Shown here: piece by piece, positions 15,633-24,229 of the stretch
Position numbering within the stretch: the stretch's first letter is position 1
Layout of the letters: each line of letters opens with the position of its first letter
Assembly: GCA_963966765.1 (NCBI GenBank)
Contig: CAXAAR010000009.1
Span: 1-41,403, forward strand
DNA: 41,403 nucleotides
DNA from: Aequoribacter sp003520285
GTDB lineage: Bacteria; Pseudomonadota; Gammaproteobacteria; Pseudomonadales; Halieaceae
Direction: 5' to 3'
Program-made: the position numbers and the translations under genes
The notes under the pieces: model-generated
Told to the model about the DNA's origin: nothing
The model's database searches: none
The model's input: only the letters and a program-made list of their open reading frames with translations

Positions 15633-17045
15633 GTGAAACAGAATGATCTTATTGATGTTAACGAGCTAGCGCCGGCAGAGGTCTCTGAGATAGATCTGTA
15701 TCAGCGCCGCGAGAAAATCTACACTCGCGCCATCGAAGGCTTCTTCCAGCGCGTCCGACTGTACACCGGCTGGCCACTGCTAATCGGCTACTTCGGGCTG
15801 CCCTGGTTGAACTGGGGCGAGCGCCAGTCTGTCTTGTTCGATCTCCCGAATCGTCAATTCCACATTCTAGGGCTCACTTTTTGGCCCCAAGACTTCTTTC
15901 TACTCTCGTTTCTACTCATTATTGCGGCCTTTGCGCTGTTTGCGGTGACTGTAATCGCAGGACGGGTCTGGTGCGGTTATACCTGTCCTCAGACCGTGTG
16001 GACGTCAATATTCATGTATTTAGAGCAGCGCTTTGAAGGCAGTCGCAATCAGCGGATCAAACTTGACCAAGCCCCGCTGAGCCTCAACAAGATTGTCAGA
16101 AAAGGTCTCAAGCACGCCAGCTGGATGACCGTTGCATTTCTGACTGGAATGACCTTTGTCGGCTACTTCTATCCGATTCGAGATCTCTTGCCGGAACTCA
16201 TCACATTGCACTCTGGACCTTGGCAAAGTGCTTGGACCGTATTTTTTACCCTTGCCACTTACATCAATGCGGGATGGCTCAGGGAGCAGGTATGCACCTA
16301 TATGTGCCCCTATGCTCGATTTCAATCAGTGATGTTTGATCAAGACACCCTAATAGTCTCCTATGATGCGGCTCGCGGTGAGCCGAGAGGCTCGCGCCGT
16401 CGCGACGCAGAATTGACCGCAGGCGAGCTGGGCCACTGTATTGACTGCCAGCTCTGTGTTCAAGTTTGTCCTACCGGAATTGATATCCGTGAAGGTCTGC
16501 AGTACGAGTGTATTGGCTGTGCTTTGTGCATAGATGCCTGTAATTCCGTTATGTCGAAAATGAACTACCCCAAAAACCTCATAGCCTACACCAGCGAGAA
16601 CGAACTCGCGGGTGGAAAAACGCATTGGTTGCGACCCAGAATTATCGGTTACATAACTGCCCTCCTGATCATGCTGAGTCTGTTTTCTTATAACGTGCTC
16701 ACTCGAACACCTCTGGAGCTGACGGTGATGCGCGACCGAGGAGCCTTGTTCATTGCCACCGAACAGGGACAGATCGAAAATATTTACACCTTGCACCTCA
16801 TTAATATGACACCGAGCGAACAACAGTTCGATTTGAGTGTGGAAGGCCTAGATGAAGCTGAGTTAATTGGCGATACAGCACCAACCGTCGCGCCATCTAG
16901 TGACCTTACCTACTCAGTTCGCCTGAGTGCACCGAGCGATACTATTCCGAAGGGGACAACTATTATTCTCTTCACCGCGACCGCACAAAATGATCCCAGT
17001 CTCTCCATCCGCACGGAATCGCGATTCATGGCGCCTTATGAATAA
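15633..17045 (+). CDS. ccoG: cbb3 oxidase accessory polyferredoxin CcoG (FixG/RdxA)
   Basis: Membrane iron-sulfur protein needed for copper supply to cbb3 oxidase; CcoG of Rhodobacter reduces Cu(II) to Cu(I). The 470-residue protein has about five membrane helices, membrane-proximal cysteine pairs (CGYTC at 114-118 and CTYMC at 221-225) and two ferredoxin motifs, CIDCQLCVQVC at 269-279 and CIGCALCIDAC at 293-303. A C-terminal Ig-like periplasmic domain follows the last helix. The start is GTG at 15633, 57 bases after ccoP. The gap has a TTGACA but no well-placed -10, so the gene is most likely part of the same transcript. Confidence 0.96.
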   Translation: MKQNDLIDVNELAPAEVSEIDLYQRREKIYTRAIEGFFQRVRLYTGWPLLIGYFGLPWLNWGERQSVLFDLPNRQFHILGLTFWPQDFFLLSFLLIIAAFALFAVTVIAGRVWCGYTCPQTVWTSIFMYLEQRFEGSRNQRIKLDQAPLSLNKIVRKGLKHASWMTVAFLTGMTFVGYFYPIRDLLPELITLHSGPWQSAWTVFFTLATYINAGWLREQVCTYMCPYARFQSVMFDQDTLIVSYDAARGEPRGSRRRDAELTAGELGHCIDCQLCVQVCPTGIDIREGLQYECIGCALCIDACNSVMSKMNYPKNLIAYTSENELAGGKTHWLRPRIIGYITALLIMLSLFSYNVLTRTPLELTVMRDRGALFIATEQGQIENIYTLHLINMTPSEQQFDLSVEGLDEAELIGDTAPTVAPSSDLTYSVRLSAPSDTIPKGTTIILFTATAQNDPSLSIRTESRFMAPYE

Positions 17046-17529
17046 ACGTATTGAGCAGATTGGTCTTCCTTGGTACCGGGAGTTTTGGCCCTGGTTCATT
17101 ATCACTTTAATAGGATCCGTCGTTATCGCGAGTCTTTATACGGTCTCGCTCGCCTTTAAATACAAAGACGACTTAGTCGTTGATGATTACTACAAAGTGG
17201 GTCTTGCGATTAACCAACGAGCAGAACACCGTGATCGAGCCGAAGACTTGGGCATCAGTGCAGAGTTCGCTATCACCTCTTCACATCTCAGAGTCCGTAT
17301 GACGGGCCTTACACCATCACAGCAGCCTCATTTGCACCTGAGCCACCCCTTAGATGCGGACAAGGACATCTCGGCCACTCTCCTGCCGGGTCCTGACAAT
17401 TGGTTGTTTATCCCCTTGAATCGACCGATTGAGCCAAGCTGGTATTGGAGCATCAGCCATTCTGAGCCAGAGGAATGGTTAATCTCAGGCCGCTTTAACG
17501 ACGCTGCTTTCGCTAATGATCGGGACTAG
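17038..17529 (+). CDS. ccoH: cbb3 oxidase assembly protein CcoH (FixH)
   Basis: Single-span membrane protein of the FixH family that associates with the oxidase during assembly. The 163-residue product begins MNKRIEQIGLPWYREFWPW, has one transmembrane helix at about 17-40 and the conserved DDYYKVGLAINQ segment just after it, then a periplasmic beta domain. The ATG at 17038 overlaps the ccoG stop by eight bases; a longer GTG-initiated frame from 16927 lies inside ccoG and is not family-like. Its 3' end overlaps ccoI by 14 bases. Confidence 0.92.
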   Translation: MNKRIEQIGLPWYREFWPWFIITLIGSVVIASLYTVSLAFKYKDDLVVDDYYKVGLAINQRAEHRDRAEDLGISAEFAITSSHLRVRMTGLTPSQQPHLHLSHPLDADKDISATLLPGPDNWLFIPLNRPIEPSWYWSISHSEPEEWLISGRFNDAAFANDRD

Positions 17530-20005
17530 CCAGGCGGTCGCACCATCCTCCCAAATCAGATGTTTTCACTGTGGTGAAGTAACGGACGACCGAGATCTTT
17601 GGAGCTGCGAGATAGACGGAATCTCTCGACCCATGTGCTGTCCAGGCTGTAAAGCGGTTGCGGAACTGATCTGCAGCTCAGGCATGTCACACTACTACTC
17701 GCAACGAACCCACTACGCTGAAACCCCCTCTCTCGATCAGCTCGACGAGGATTTCAACGCGTACGACGACCCCACAGTGCGCCAGGGCGTAGTATCCGAA
17801 TCTTCTCTCGGCCCAGACGAGACACAGACAGTACAATTGTTGGTGAGTGGCATGACATGTGCCGCCTGTGCTTGGTTGGTGGAACGCCGAGCCAAGCAGA
17901 ACGAAGCCGTCGAAAGTGCTCGAGTCAACCTAAGTAACGCTTCTTTAAGCCTAGAACTTCAGCCAAATGCGTCTTTGGCGGAGCTCATGAAATCGATTGC
18001 AGCGCTGGGTTACCGCGTTCAACCTTACCAAGAGTCTGCCTACACGCGGGATCTAGCCAATACCAACAGCCACTTGCTCAAGCGCCTCGCAGTGGCTGGG
18101 TTGGGGATGATGCAAGTTGGTATGTTTGCTATCGCCCTTCACGCTGGTGATCTTCAAGGTATGGAACCTGAGTACCAACAGCTACTTCGATGGGTGAGTC
18201 TCCCGATCGCTGCCTTCGTGGTGCTCTACAGCGGTGGATCTTTTTTCACTACCGCCTGGCGACATCTCCGGCACGGCGCACTGGTCATGGATCTGCCCAT
18301 CGCGCTTGCCTTAGGCTTGGCTCTCACCGCCTCTGTCTATGCCACGATCACAGAGTCGGGCGAAGTCTATTTCGATTCCGTGGTGATGTTCACTTTCTTT
18401 CTGTTGATCGCGCGCTATTACGAGCATCGCGCGCGGTATCGAAATAATCTTCAATTGCAAAGACTGCATGACAGATTGCCGCTCATGATCGATAAAATAA
18501 CCGATGGCCAGTGTCTTAAAGTCGCCGTATCCGAGGTTAGACCATCCGATTGCGTCAGGCTATACCCTGGCTCTATGATCCCCATTGATGGTGTGATTCA
18601 AAGCGGACAGACCGAAATACAGGACAGTGCCTTCACCGGTGAATCGCTTCCCTACCCCGTTCATCCGGGCGATCAGGTATTCTCTGGCAGTATTAATCTG
18701 AGAGAAACCATAGACGTACTCGTCTGCAATGAGATTGGTAAAACACGGCTTGATGCGCTCGACGAGTCCCTTCACCATGCCGAGACATCGAAACCCGAAA
18801 TCCAGACTCTGGCAGATAGCATCGCGGGGCGCTTCGTGGCCGCTATCCTTTTGATTGCTGGGGCAACGAGCCTCGCGTGGTGGTTTATTGACCCCAGTAA
18901 AGCGCTTTGGATTGGGTTATCTGTATTGGTCGTGAGTTGCCCCTGCGCCTTGGGTTTGGCAACTCCAGCGGCGCTCGCCAACGCATCGCTTCGATTGCGT
19001 TCCGTGGGTGCGATTGTTCGCGGCGACAACACCATAGAAGCCATGAGTTCGATCGATACTGTGGTATTTGATAAAACGGGTACTTTGAGCAGTGGCGATT
19101 ATACGTGTGAGGAAATTCGGCCTCTGACGATCTACGATGCTGCACAGTGTTTCCGAATCGCACAATTACTACAGAGTTTTAGTGATCACCCGATTGCTCG
19201 AGCCTTTTCCAAAACTGAGCCTATCGAGGGAGACTCACCGCTTCTTCAACAGCTCCAGCAGGCACTGGTGTCAGATCAAGCGCTTATCCCTCAAACCGTG
19301 AGTGGGCAGGGACTGCGCTATCAGCTCCAAGATACAGAGCTTCGGATTGGGCAACAATCGTTTATCGAAGAACTGGTTGATGTCAACCAGTGGCCCGATG
19401 AGCCCTGGCACTGGCTCGGCCTCAGCTACGGCAACGAATTGCTCGCGCTATTCGGTCTCAGAGACGAACTCCGATCTGACGCCATAGAGGTCGTCACCTA
19501 CTTCAAAGCATGCGGTCTGCCGACTGTTTTGTTAACGGGAGACAACAGTCAACAGGCTCGACAGATTGCCTCGCGTTTATCGATAGGCGAAGCGCTCTAC
19601 GGACTAACCCCAAACACCAAGCTCGATTATGTGTTTAAGCTTCAACAAGAGGGCCATCGGGTGTTAATGGTGGGTGACGGGGTCAACGATGCCCCCGTCT
19701 TGGCGCACGCTACCGTGGGTATCGCGGTGGCTCAGGCCACCGACTTGGCAAGAGCCAAAGCCAACATCGTAATCGCTGATCAAAGCCTCCAGAGCATCAT
19801 ATCGGCACATCAGCTTGGCGTTCTGACTCGGCGAATTATCATACAGAATCTCAGCTGGGCGCTGGCCTATAATGTGCTTGCTATACCACTGGCGGTAATG
19901 GGTCTGGTACCGCCTTGGCTTGCCGCCATTGGTATGTCTGCAAGTTCCGCCGTGGTAGTCTTTAATTCACTCAGACTCCAAACGCTCTCTCTGCGTGAAA
20001 GGTAA
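17516..20005 (+). CDS. ccoI: Copper-translocating P1B-type ATPase CcoI (FixI)
   Basis: Heavy-metal P-type ATPase that exports Cu(I) for CuB insertion into cbb3 oxidase. Domains in order: an N-terminal Cys-rich region (CFHC at 16-19, CCPGC at 41-45), an HMA domain with CAAC at 115-118, membrane helices, the actuator TGES at 374-377, the ion-binding CPC at 475-477, the phosphorylation site DKTGT at 519-523, and the hinge GDGVND. The 829-residue length fits the CcoI/FixI (CopA2) subgroup, and the Cys-rich N-terminus separates it from general copper-efflux CopA. It overlaps ccoH and is followed immediately by ccoS. Confidence 0.97.
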   Translation: MIGTSQAVAPSSQIRCFHCGEVTDDRDLWSCEIDGISRPMCCPGCKAVAELICSSGMSHYYSQRTHYAETPSLDQLDEDFNAYDDPTVRQGVVSESSLGPDETQTVQLLVSGMTCAACAWLVERRAKQNEAVESARVNLSNASLSLELQPNASLAELMKSIAALGYRVQPYQESAYTRDLANTNSHLLKRLAVAGLGMMQVGMFAIALHAGDLQGMEPEYQQLLRWVSLPIAAFVVLYSGGSFFTTAWRHLRHGALVMDLPIALALGLALTASVYATITESGEVYFDSVVMFTFFLLIARYYEHRARYRNNLQLQRLHDRLPLMIDKITDGQCLKVAVSEVRPSDCVRLYPGSMIPIDGVIQSGQTEIQDSAFTGESLPYPVHPGDQVFSGSINLRETIDVLVCNEIGKTRLDALDESLHHAETSKPEIQTLADSIAGRFVAAILLIAGATSLAWWFIDPSKALWIGLSVLVVSCPCALGLATPAALANASLRLRSVGAIVRGDNTIEAMSSIDTVVFDKTGTLSSGDYTCEEIRPLTIYDAAQCFRIAQLLQSFSDHPIARAFSKTEPIEGDSPLLQQLQQALVSDQALIPQTVSGQGLRYQLQDTELRIGQQSFIEELVDVNQWPDEPWHWLGLSYGNELLALFGLRDELRSDAIEVVTYFKACGLPTVLLTGDNSQQARQIASRLSIGEALYGLTPNTKLDYVFKLQQEGHRVLMVGDGVNDAPVLAHATVGIAVAQATDLARAKANIVIADQSLQSIISAHQLGVLTRRIIIQNLSWALAYNVLAIPLAVMGLVPPWLAAIGMSASSAVVVFNSLRLQTLSLRER

Positions 20006-20008
20006 CCG

Positions 20009-20173
20009 ATGGAAACACTCTATTTTCTGATCCCCATTGCACTCGCTTTTTGCATCCTTACTCTGGGTTTAGTGCTCTGGGCGATTCAGTCAGGGCAATA
20101 TGATGACCTTGATAAAGAGGCTCAAAGTCTATTCGTTGAGCCTGAAGACGAGTCCTCTCATGATATCAACTGA
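20009..20173 (+). CDS. ccoS: cbb3 oxidase maturation protein CcoS
   Basis: A 54-residue single-span protein: METLYFLIPIALAF at the start, one helix to about residue 26, then the CcoS motif WAIQSGQYDDLD and an acidic tail. CcoS is required for heme b and copper insertion into CcoN. It starts three bases after the ccoI stop, and the next gene overlaps its 3' end by 14 bases. Too short for many gene callers, but the motif and position are decisive. Confidence 0.95.
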   Translation: METLYFLIPIALAFCILTLGLVLWAIQSGQYDDLDKEAQSLFVEPEDESSHDIN

Positions 20174-20822
20174 AGTACTGCTCACAGCCCTCGTGCTCGG
20201 TTTGGCGGGCGCAGGGCACTGCATTGGGATGTGCGGTGGTATCGCCAGTGCCATCGGTGTTGGCACCGGCCAGCGTCGCTCACTGGTCTTCAGTTATCAC
20301 CTCGGCCGCGTCAGTAGCTACGCGCTTATTGGTGCCTTATTCGGTGCCGCTACTTCTATGATGGAAACCCCCATTTGGCGGATGAGCCTTAGGTATTTCG
20401 CGGCATTGATGTTGATCGCCATGGGACTCTACATCGCCCATTGGTGGCGAGGTCTCACCTGGCTCGAGCGTCTCGGTGCGAAGTTGTGGCGCCCAATCCA
20501 ACGACTCTCTAGACCCTTACTTCCGGCGACCAAGGTGCCACAAGCACTGCTGCTTGGGGGCGCTTGGGGCTTTTTGCCATGCGGCCTGATTTATAGCGCC
20601 CTGGCGTGGTCGAGCGCTCAAGCGAGCGCTCTGCAATCGGGCCTACTCATGCTCGTGTTTGGTCTTGGAACCCTGCCAGCCATGCTCACAGCGAGCTTCG
20701 GCGCTCAGTGGATCAGCGTATTTCTTGGCCGTTTGATCGTTAGACAAATCATCGGTCTAATCCTTATCGGGTGGGGTATTCTGAACTTACTCATGCTGTT
20801 GCGACATGCCAATCATGGCTAA
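20160..20822 (+). CDS. DsbD_2/SafE-type membrane protein at the end of the cco operon
   Basis: A 220-residue integral membrane protein of the cytochrome-biogenesis transmembrane/UreH-like group (often annotated sulfite exporter TauE/SafE family). It has six hydrophobic segments, the conserved GHCIGMCGGI motif near residues 19-28, and a second conserved GFLPCGLIYSAL motif. Both carry a cysteine and resemble DsbD/CcdA membrane motifs. The ATG at 20160 overlaps ccoS; an in-frame upstream start at 20100 would add residues unlike the family. Homologues commonly sit downstream of ccoS and may handle copper or reducing power; the exact role is not established. Confidence 0.85.
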   Translation: MISTEVLLTALVLGLAGAGHCIGMCGGIASAIGVGTGQRRSLVFSYHLGRVSSYALIGALFGAATSMMETPIWRMSLRYFAALMLIAMGLYIAHWWRGLTWLERLGAKLWRPIQRLSRPLLPATKVPQALLLGGAWGFLPCGLIYSALAWSSAQASALQSGLLMLVFGLGTLPAMLTASFGAQWISVFLGRLIVRQIIGLILIGWGILNLLMLLRHANHG

Positions 20823-20981
20823 CCGAAGAGAGGCCAATGGGGCGACGTCGCAACTCGAATCGATCAAGTCTGAGGGGTCGTCATTGGTTCCCTAGCTCGC
20901 TCGGTTACTCAACGCCTCGCCTCACTTGACCGATTGAACTGAATCGGTGCCAATATTCACGCCGAAGGTTGCAGACACTCG

Positions 20982-21010
20982 TTTACCCCATGCGCCACAG
21001 TGAGTAAACT
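20982..21010 (+). promoter_or_regulatory. Candidate sigma-70 promoter of sthA
   Basis: TTTACC at 20982-20987 and TAAACT at 21005-21010 are separated by exactly 17 bases and each matches four of six consensus positions. Transcription would start near 21017, about 20 bases before the sthA ATG. The rest of the 215-base gap shows nothing recognisable beyond a short perfect palindrome (GCGACGTCGC near 20843). Confidence 0.45.
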
Positions 21011-21037
21011 AGCACTTTCAATAGGTACCGAGTCGCT

Positions 21038-22435
21038 ATGCTGCAACAACAGTTCGACGTGATTGTGATTGGAAGTGGTCCGGCCGGTGAATCGGCTGCA
21101 CTCAACGCTGCAAAACATCACAAATCAGTCGCTGTGGTTGAAGTTAACACCCAAGTCGGGGGCGGCTGCACTCACAAGGGTACTATCCCGTCTAAGGCGC
21201 TGCGACACACGGTCAAACAACTGATGCGCTTTAACAGTGGGACACTCTTTCGCGAGATCGGGTACAGTCGCAAAATTCCTTACCCAACGGTGCTCAAACA
21301 TGCGTTAACCGTTGTCGAACAGCAAGTCGATATGCGCAGTAAATTCTACAGTCGCAACGGTATTTCAGTTTTCAAAGGTCATGCGCGGTTTCAAGATCCG
21401 CACAGTGTGATGGTGACTCGAACCGATGGCTCTACCGAGCTCCTGGGGGCCAAGGAAATTGTCATCGCTACAGGATCAAGACCCTATCACCCACCCAACG
21501 TGCCGTTCGAGCATTCACGAGTGTACGACAGCGACAGTGTTCTGAGCTTAGAACATACGCCCAAGAAGCTGATCATCTATGGCGCTGGTGTCATCGGCTG
21601 CGAGTACGCGTCGATCTTTAGTGGCTTGGGGATCAAGGTTGAGCTGATCAACAGCTTCGAAAACTTACTGGCGTTTCTAGACGACGAGATTTCAGTCGCA
21701 CTCGACTATCATCTTCGAGAATCTGGCGTGATGGTCCGCCACCGCGAAGTGTACTCCAAAGTAGAAGCGAGTACCGAAGGCGTAGCACTGCATCTGGAAT
21801 CCGGCAAAGTGATTCGTGGCGACGCACTGTTGTGGTGTAATGGTCGAAGCGGCAACACCCAGAATCTGGGCTTAGATGCCATCGGCTTAAGTCCCGATAG
21901 CCGCGGGCAAATTGCGGTGAACAAGCGGTATCAAACTTCAGTCTCAAACGTGTATGCCGTAGGCGATGTGATCGGCTGGCCCAGCTTGGCAAGCGCCGCC
22001 TATGACCAGGGCCGTGCGGCCTCGGCCGGCGATGAAAAAAACGACTCGTGTTTCGTCGATGATGTGCCAACTGGAATCTATACCATCCCCGAAATCAGCT
22101 CCGTTGGCCAAACCGAGCGCGAGCTCACCGACCAAAGAATCCCCTTTGAAGTGGGACGTGCTTTTTTCAAAGATACCGCGCGTGGACAGATCTCTGGTGA
22201 GGTCGTCGGTATGTTGAAGATTTTATTCTGTCCCGAATCTCTCAGAATATTAGGTGTGCATTGCTTCGGAGCTGAGGCAACTGAGATCATTCATATCGGA
22301 CAGGCCATCATGAAGCAGTCAGGTGAGGCCAACACGATCCGCTATTTTGTCGAAACCACAGTAAACTACCCCACCATGGCAGAAGCCTATCGAATTGCCG
22401 CGCTCAATGGCCTTAATCGTTTACCCTCTTATTAA
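21038..22435 (+). CDS. sthA: Soluble pyridine nucleotide transhydrogenase (SthA/UdhA)
   Basis: FAD flavoprotein that transfers hydride between NADPH and NAD+, balancing the two pools. The 465-residue protein has the FAD motif GSGPAGE at 12-18 and the SthA signature GGGCTHKGTIPSKALRH, where only the first redox cysteine (Cys44) remains and Thr49 replaces the second; this distinguishes SthA from lipoamide dehydrogenase. The NAD(P) motif GAGVIGCEYASIF and the VYAVGDVIGWPSLA segment are also present, followed by the dimerisation domain. The last 29 bases overlap the start of the downstream protease gene. Confidence 0.95.
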   Translation: MLQQQFDVIVIGSGPAGESAALNAAKHHKSVAVVEVNTQVGGGCTHKGTIPSKALRHTVKQLMRFNSGTLFREIGYSRKIPYPTVLKHALTVVEQQVDMRSKFYSRNGISVFKGHARFQDPHSVMVTRTDGSTELLGAKEIVIATGSRPYHPPNVPFEHSRVYDSDSVLSLEHTPKKLIIYGAGVIGCEYASIFSGLGIKVELINSFENLLAFLDDEISVALDYHLRESGVMVRHREVYSKVEASTEGVALHLESGKVIRGDALLWCNGRSGNTQNLGLDAIGLSPDSRGQIAVNKRYQTSVSNVYAVGDVIGWPSLASAAYDQGRAASAGDEKNDSCFVDDVPTGIYTIPEISSVGQTERELTDQRIPFEVGRAFFKDTARGQISGEVVGMLKILFCPESLRILGVHCFGAEATEIIHIGQAIMKQSGEANTIRYFVETTVNYPTMAEAYRIAALNGLNRLPSY

Positions 22436-23126
22436 TCATCGCAGCCGTTGGCGGTGTCTTAATCTACTTATTCTCCTGTTCTGTTCAGTCGCATCGATTG
22501 CCCAACCCGCAGAACGATACCGTCCAGACAGCCCGAACTGGATGAAATTTGTGGCGGCGATTAATGTTCCCACCCTGAAACATGAGGCGGGGAGAACACG
22601 ACATTATCGTGAGCAGTGTTCAGCAACCCTCATCAATCACGATCATGCTAGACAAGATCAATGGCTGATTACCGCCTGGCACTGTATCGAGCACTACAGG
22701 GATCTAAGCCAGACCATCGAGGTGCGTTTTCCACACGCCGGACTGAATGATCAGTATTACACTGCTCGCGTAGCACGCAGCGGAGAGCGCCTCGAGCGGG
22801 ACTGGGCCCTGCTGCGACTGGAGCAACGCTTACCTCCGCATCTGTCCAGCCCACTCACCCTAACAGCTGCCTCACCCTCTCTGCTCGCTACCGCTGCAGG
22901 CTATTCTAAACATCTGCGCGAGGGTCGCGAGAGGCTTTCGTATGACAGCAACTGCCGCTGGGTATCGGCACAGGAGTGGCAAGACTGCTTCACTTCAAAG
23001 GGTACCTCTGGCGGCCCAGTGGTTCAAACTATTGCCGATGAGCCCACGATTGTCGGAATCATTTCGCAGGGCAATGGAGAAGGTATGACGCTGACGTTTC
23101 CCGTCGATCTGTTGCCACCCTTTTAG
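22407..23126 (+). CDS. Exported trypsin-like serine protease
   Basis: A chymotrypsin-fold (S1) protease of about 239 residues. A basic N-terminus and hydrophobic stretch form a signal peptide ending near SIAQPA. Numbered from the alternative upstream TTG at 22395, the triad is His96 in ITAWHC, Asp136 in ERDWALL and Ser205 in KGTSGGP. Four cysteines allow two disulfides, including Cys187-Cys198 near the active serine. The ATG at 22407 is preferred; both starts lie inside the sthA 3' end. The substrate is unknown. Its TAG stop lies in the first unit of the 44-bp tandem repeat, so the gene's end may have been altered by repeat formation. Confidence 0.8.
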   Translation: MALIVYPLINHRSRWRCLNLLILLFCSVASIAQPAERYRPDSPNWMKFVAAINVPTLKHEAGRTRHYREQCSATLINHDHARQDQWLITAWHCIEHYRDLSQTIEVRFPHAGLNDQYYTARVARSGERLERDWALLRLEQRLPPHLSSPLTLTAASPSLLATAAGYSKHLREGRERLSYDSNCRWVSAQEWQDCFTSKGTSGGPVVQTIADEPTIVGIISQGNGEGMTLTFPVDLLPPF

Positions 23127-23292
23127 TCGTAAACCTGAGACACTCGTCGCCACTGTTACCGACTCTCTAGTCTTAAGCCTGAGACACTCGTCGCTACTAT
23201 TACCGCTTCTCTCGTCGCAAACCTGAGACACTCGTCGCTACTGTTGCCGCCTCTCTAGTCGTGAACCTGAGACACTCGTCGCAGTTGCCGCT
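23124..23292. repeat. 44-bp tandem repeat, about four copies
   Basis: The core CCTGAGACACTCGTCGC occurs at 23134, 23178, 23222 and 23266, exactly 44 bases apart, with similar flanks (TAGTCGTAAA before; ACTGTTACCG and CTCTC after). The last copy lacks about three bases and forms the 3' end of trhO (codons RRVSQVHD and stop). The first copy contains the stop of the protease gene on the other strand. The unit is not a multiple of three, so it is not a peptide repeat. Tandem duplication of the trhO tail is the simplest reading. Confidence 0.92.
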
Positions 23293-24229
23293 CGGGCGGT
23301 GCCGCACCAATGTGTGGCTCTTGCCGACGCTTTGCCAACTCAACTTGCTTCTGACGCTCAGCAAAACGTTCTTTTTGATCGGGGCTTAATTGATCGAAGC
23401 ACTTATGACAGCAGACCCCTTTCTGGTATTGGGCGCGCAGCTTGTCTTGCTCGGTAATAGGGTGCCGACAACCATGACACTGATCATAGCGTCCCTTTTC
23501 GAGCCGATGATTCACAGCCACTCGGTTGTCGAAGACGAAACACTCACCACGCCAGAGCGAGTCTTCTTCCGGCACCTGTTCTAAATAATTAAGAATCCCG
23601 CCTTTCAGGTGATAAACCTCTGCGAACCCCTGCTCTAACATATAGGCACTCGCCTTTTCACAGCGGATACCACCGGTGCAAAACATCGCGATTTTTTTAT
23701 TCTTGTGCTCCGCGAGTTGTGTTTCAACGTATGCGGGAAATTCTCGGAATGTGGTTGTCTTTGGGTCTATTGCACCTTCGAAAGTGCCTATCTCGTACTC
23801 GTAATCGTTGCGCGTATCCACCAACAGCACATCGGGATCCGCGATCAGATTATTCCAGTCTGAGGGCTCTACGTATCGACCCACCAAACGATTTGGGTCG
23901 ATCCCAGATACACCCATTGTCACAATTTCTTTTTTCAGTTTGACCTTCATTCGATAAAAAGGCTTATCCTGATGTGCCGACTCTTTCCATTCGATCGCCG
24001 CAAGACCCGGCTGCGACCGCAAGAACGCCAACAGCGCGTCGATCCCCGAACGTGTCCCTGAAACAGTGCCATTGATACCCTCTTCAGCGAGCAGCAAAGT
24101 CCCCTTCAGACCCAGGTCAAGACAAGTCGAAAGCAGTGGCTCTCGGAACTCTCGGAAACCGGGCAAATCGACGAAGTGATAAAGTGCCGCAACCACAATC
24201 GGCTCGGCGGGCTGATGTGTGTTAACCAC
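23255..24229 (-). CDS. trhO: tRNA uridine(34) 5-hydroxylase, rhodanese family (TrhO/YceA)
   Basis: O2-dependent enzyme forming 5-hydroxyuridine at tRNA position 34. The 324-residue protein has an N-terminal YceA-type domain (about 1-110), a rhodanese domain (about 120-220) with catalytic loop CTGGIRCEKASAY (Cys184 and Cys190), and a C-terminal Cys-rich region with CHGC and CCHKC pairs that probably binds metal. The start is GTG at 24229 with a very strong AGGAGGAGG just upstream; the gene overlaps bolA by eight bases. The last codons lie in the 44-bp tandem repeat. Confidence 0.95.
   Translation of the reverse strand: MVNTHQPAEPIVVAALYHFVDLPGFREFREPLLSTCLDLGLKGTLLLAEEGINGTVSGTRSGIDALLAFLRSQPGLAAIEWKESAHQDKPFYRMKVKLKKEIVTMGVSGIDPNRLVGRYVEPSDWNNLIADPDVLLVDTRNDYEYEIGTFEGAIDPKTTTFREFPAYVETQLAEHKNKKIAMFCTGGIRCEKASAYMLEQGFAEVYHLKGGILNYLEQVPEEDSLWRGECFVFDNRVAVNHRLEKGRYDQCHGCRHPITEQDKLRAQYQKGVCCHKCFDQLSPDQKERFAERQKQVELAKRRQEPHIGAAPPERQLRRVSQVHD

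Noticed and set aside
16350..16823. A 157-codon minus-strand ORF opposite ccoG
   Set aside because: Antisense to the ferredoxin motifs of CcoG; no motif of its own.
20840..20855. Palindrome GCGACGTCGC after the cco operon as a terminator
   Set aside because: No loop and no T tract; not a plausible intrinsic terminator.
23124..23292. Possible CRISPR array
   Set aside because: Units are directly adjacent 44-bp tandem copies with no unique spacers and no cas genes nearby.
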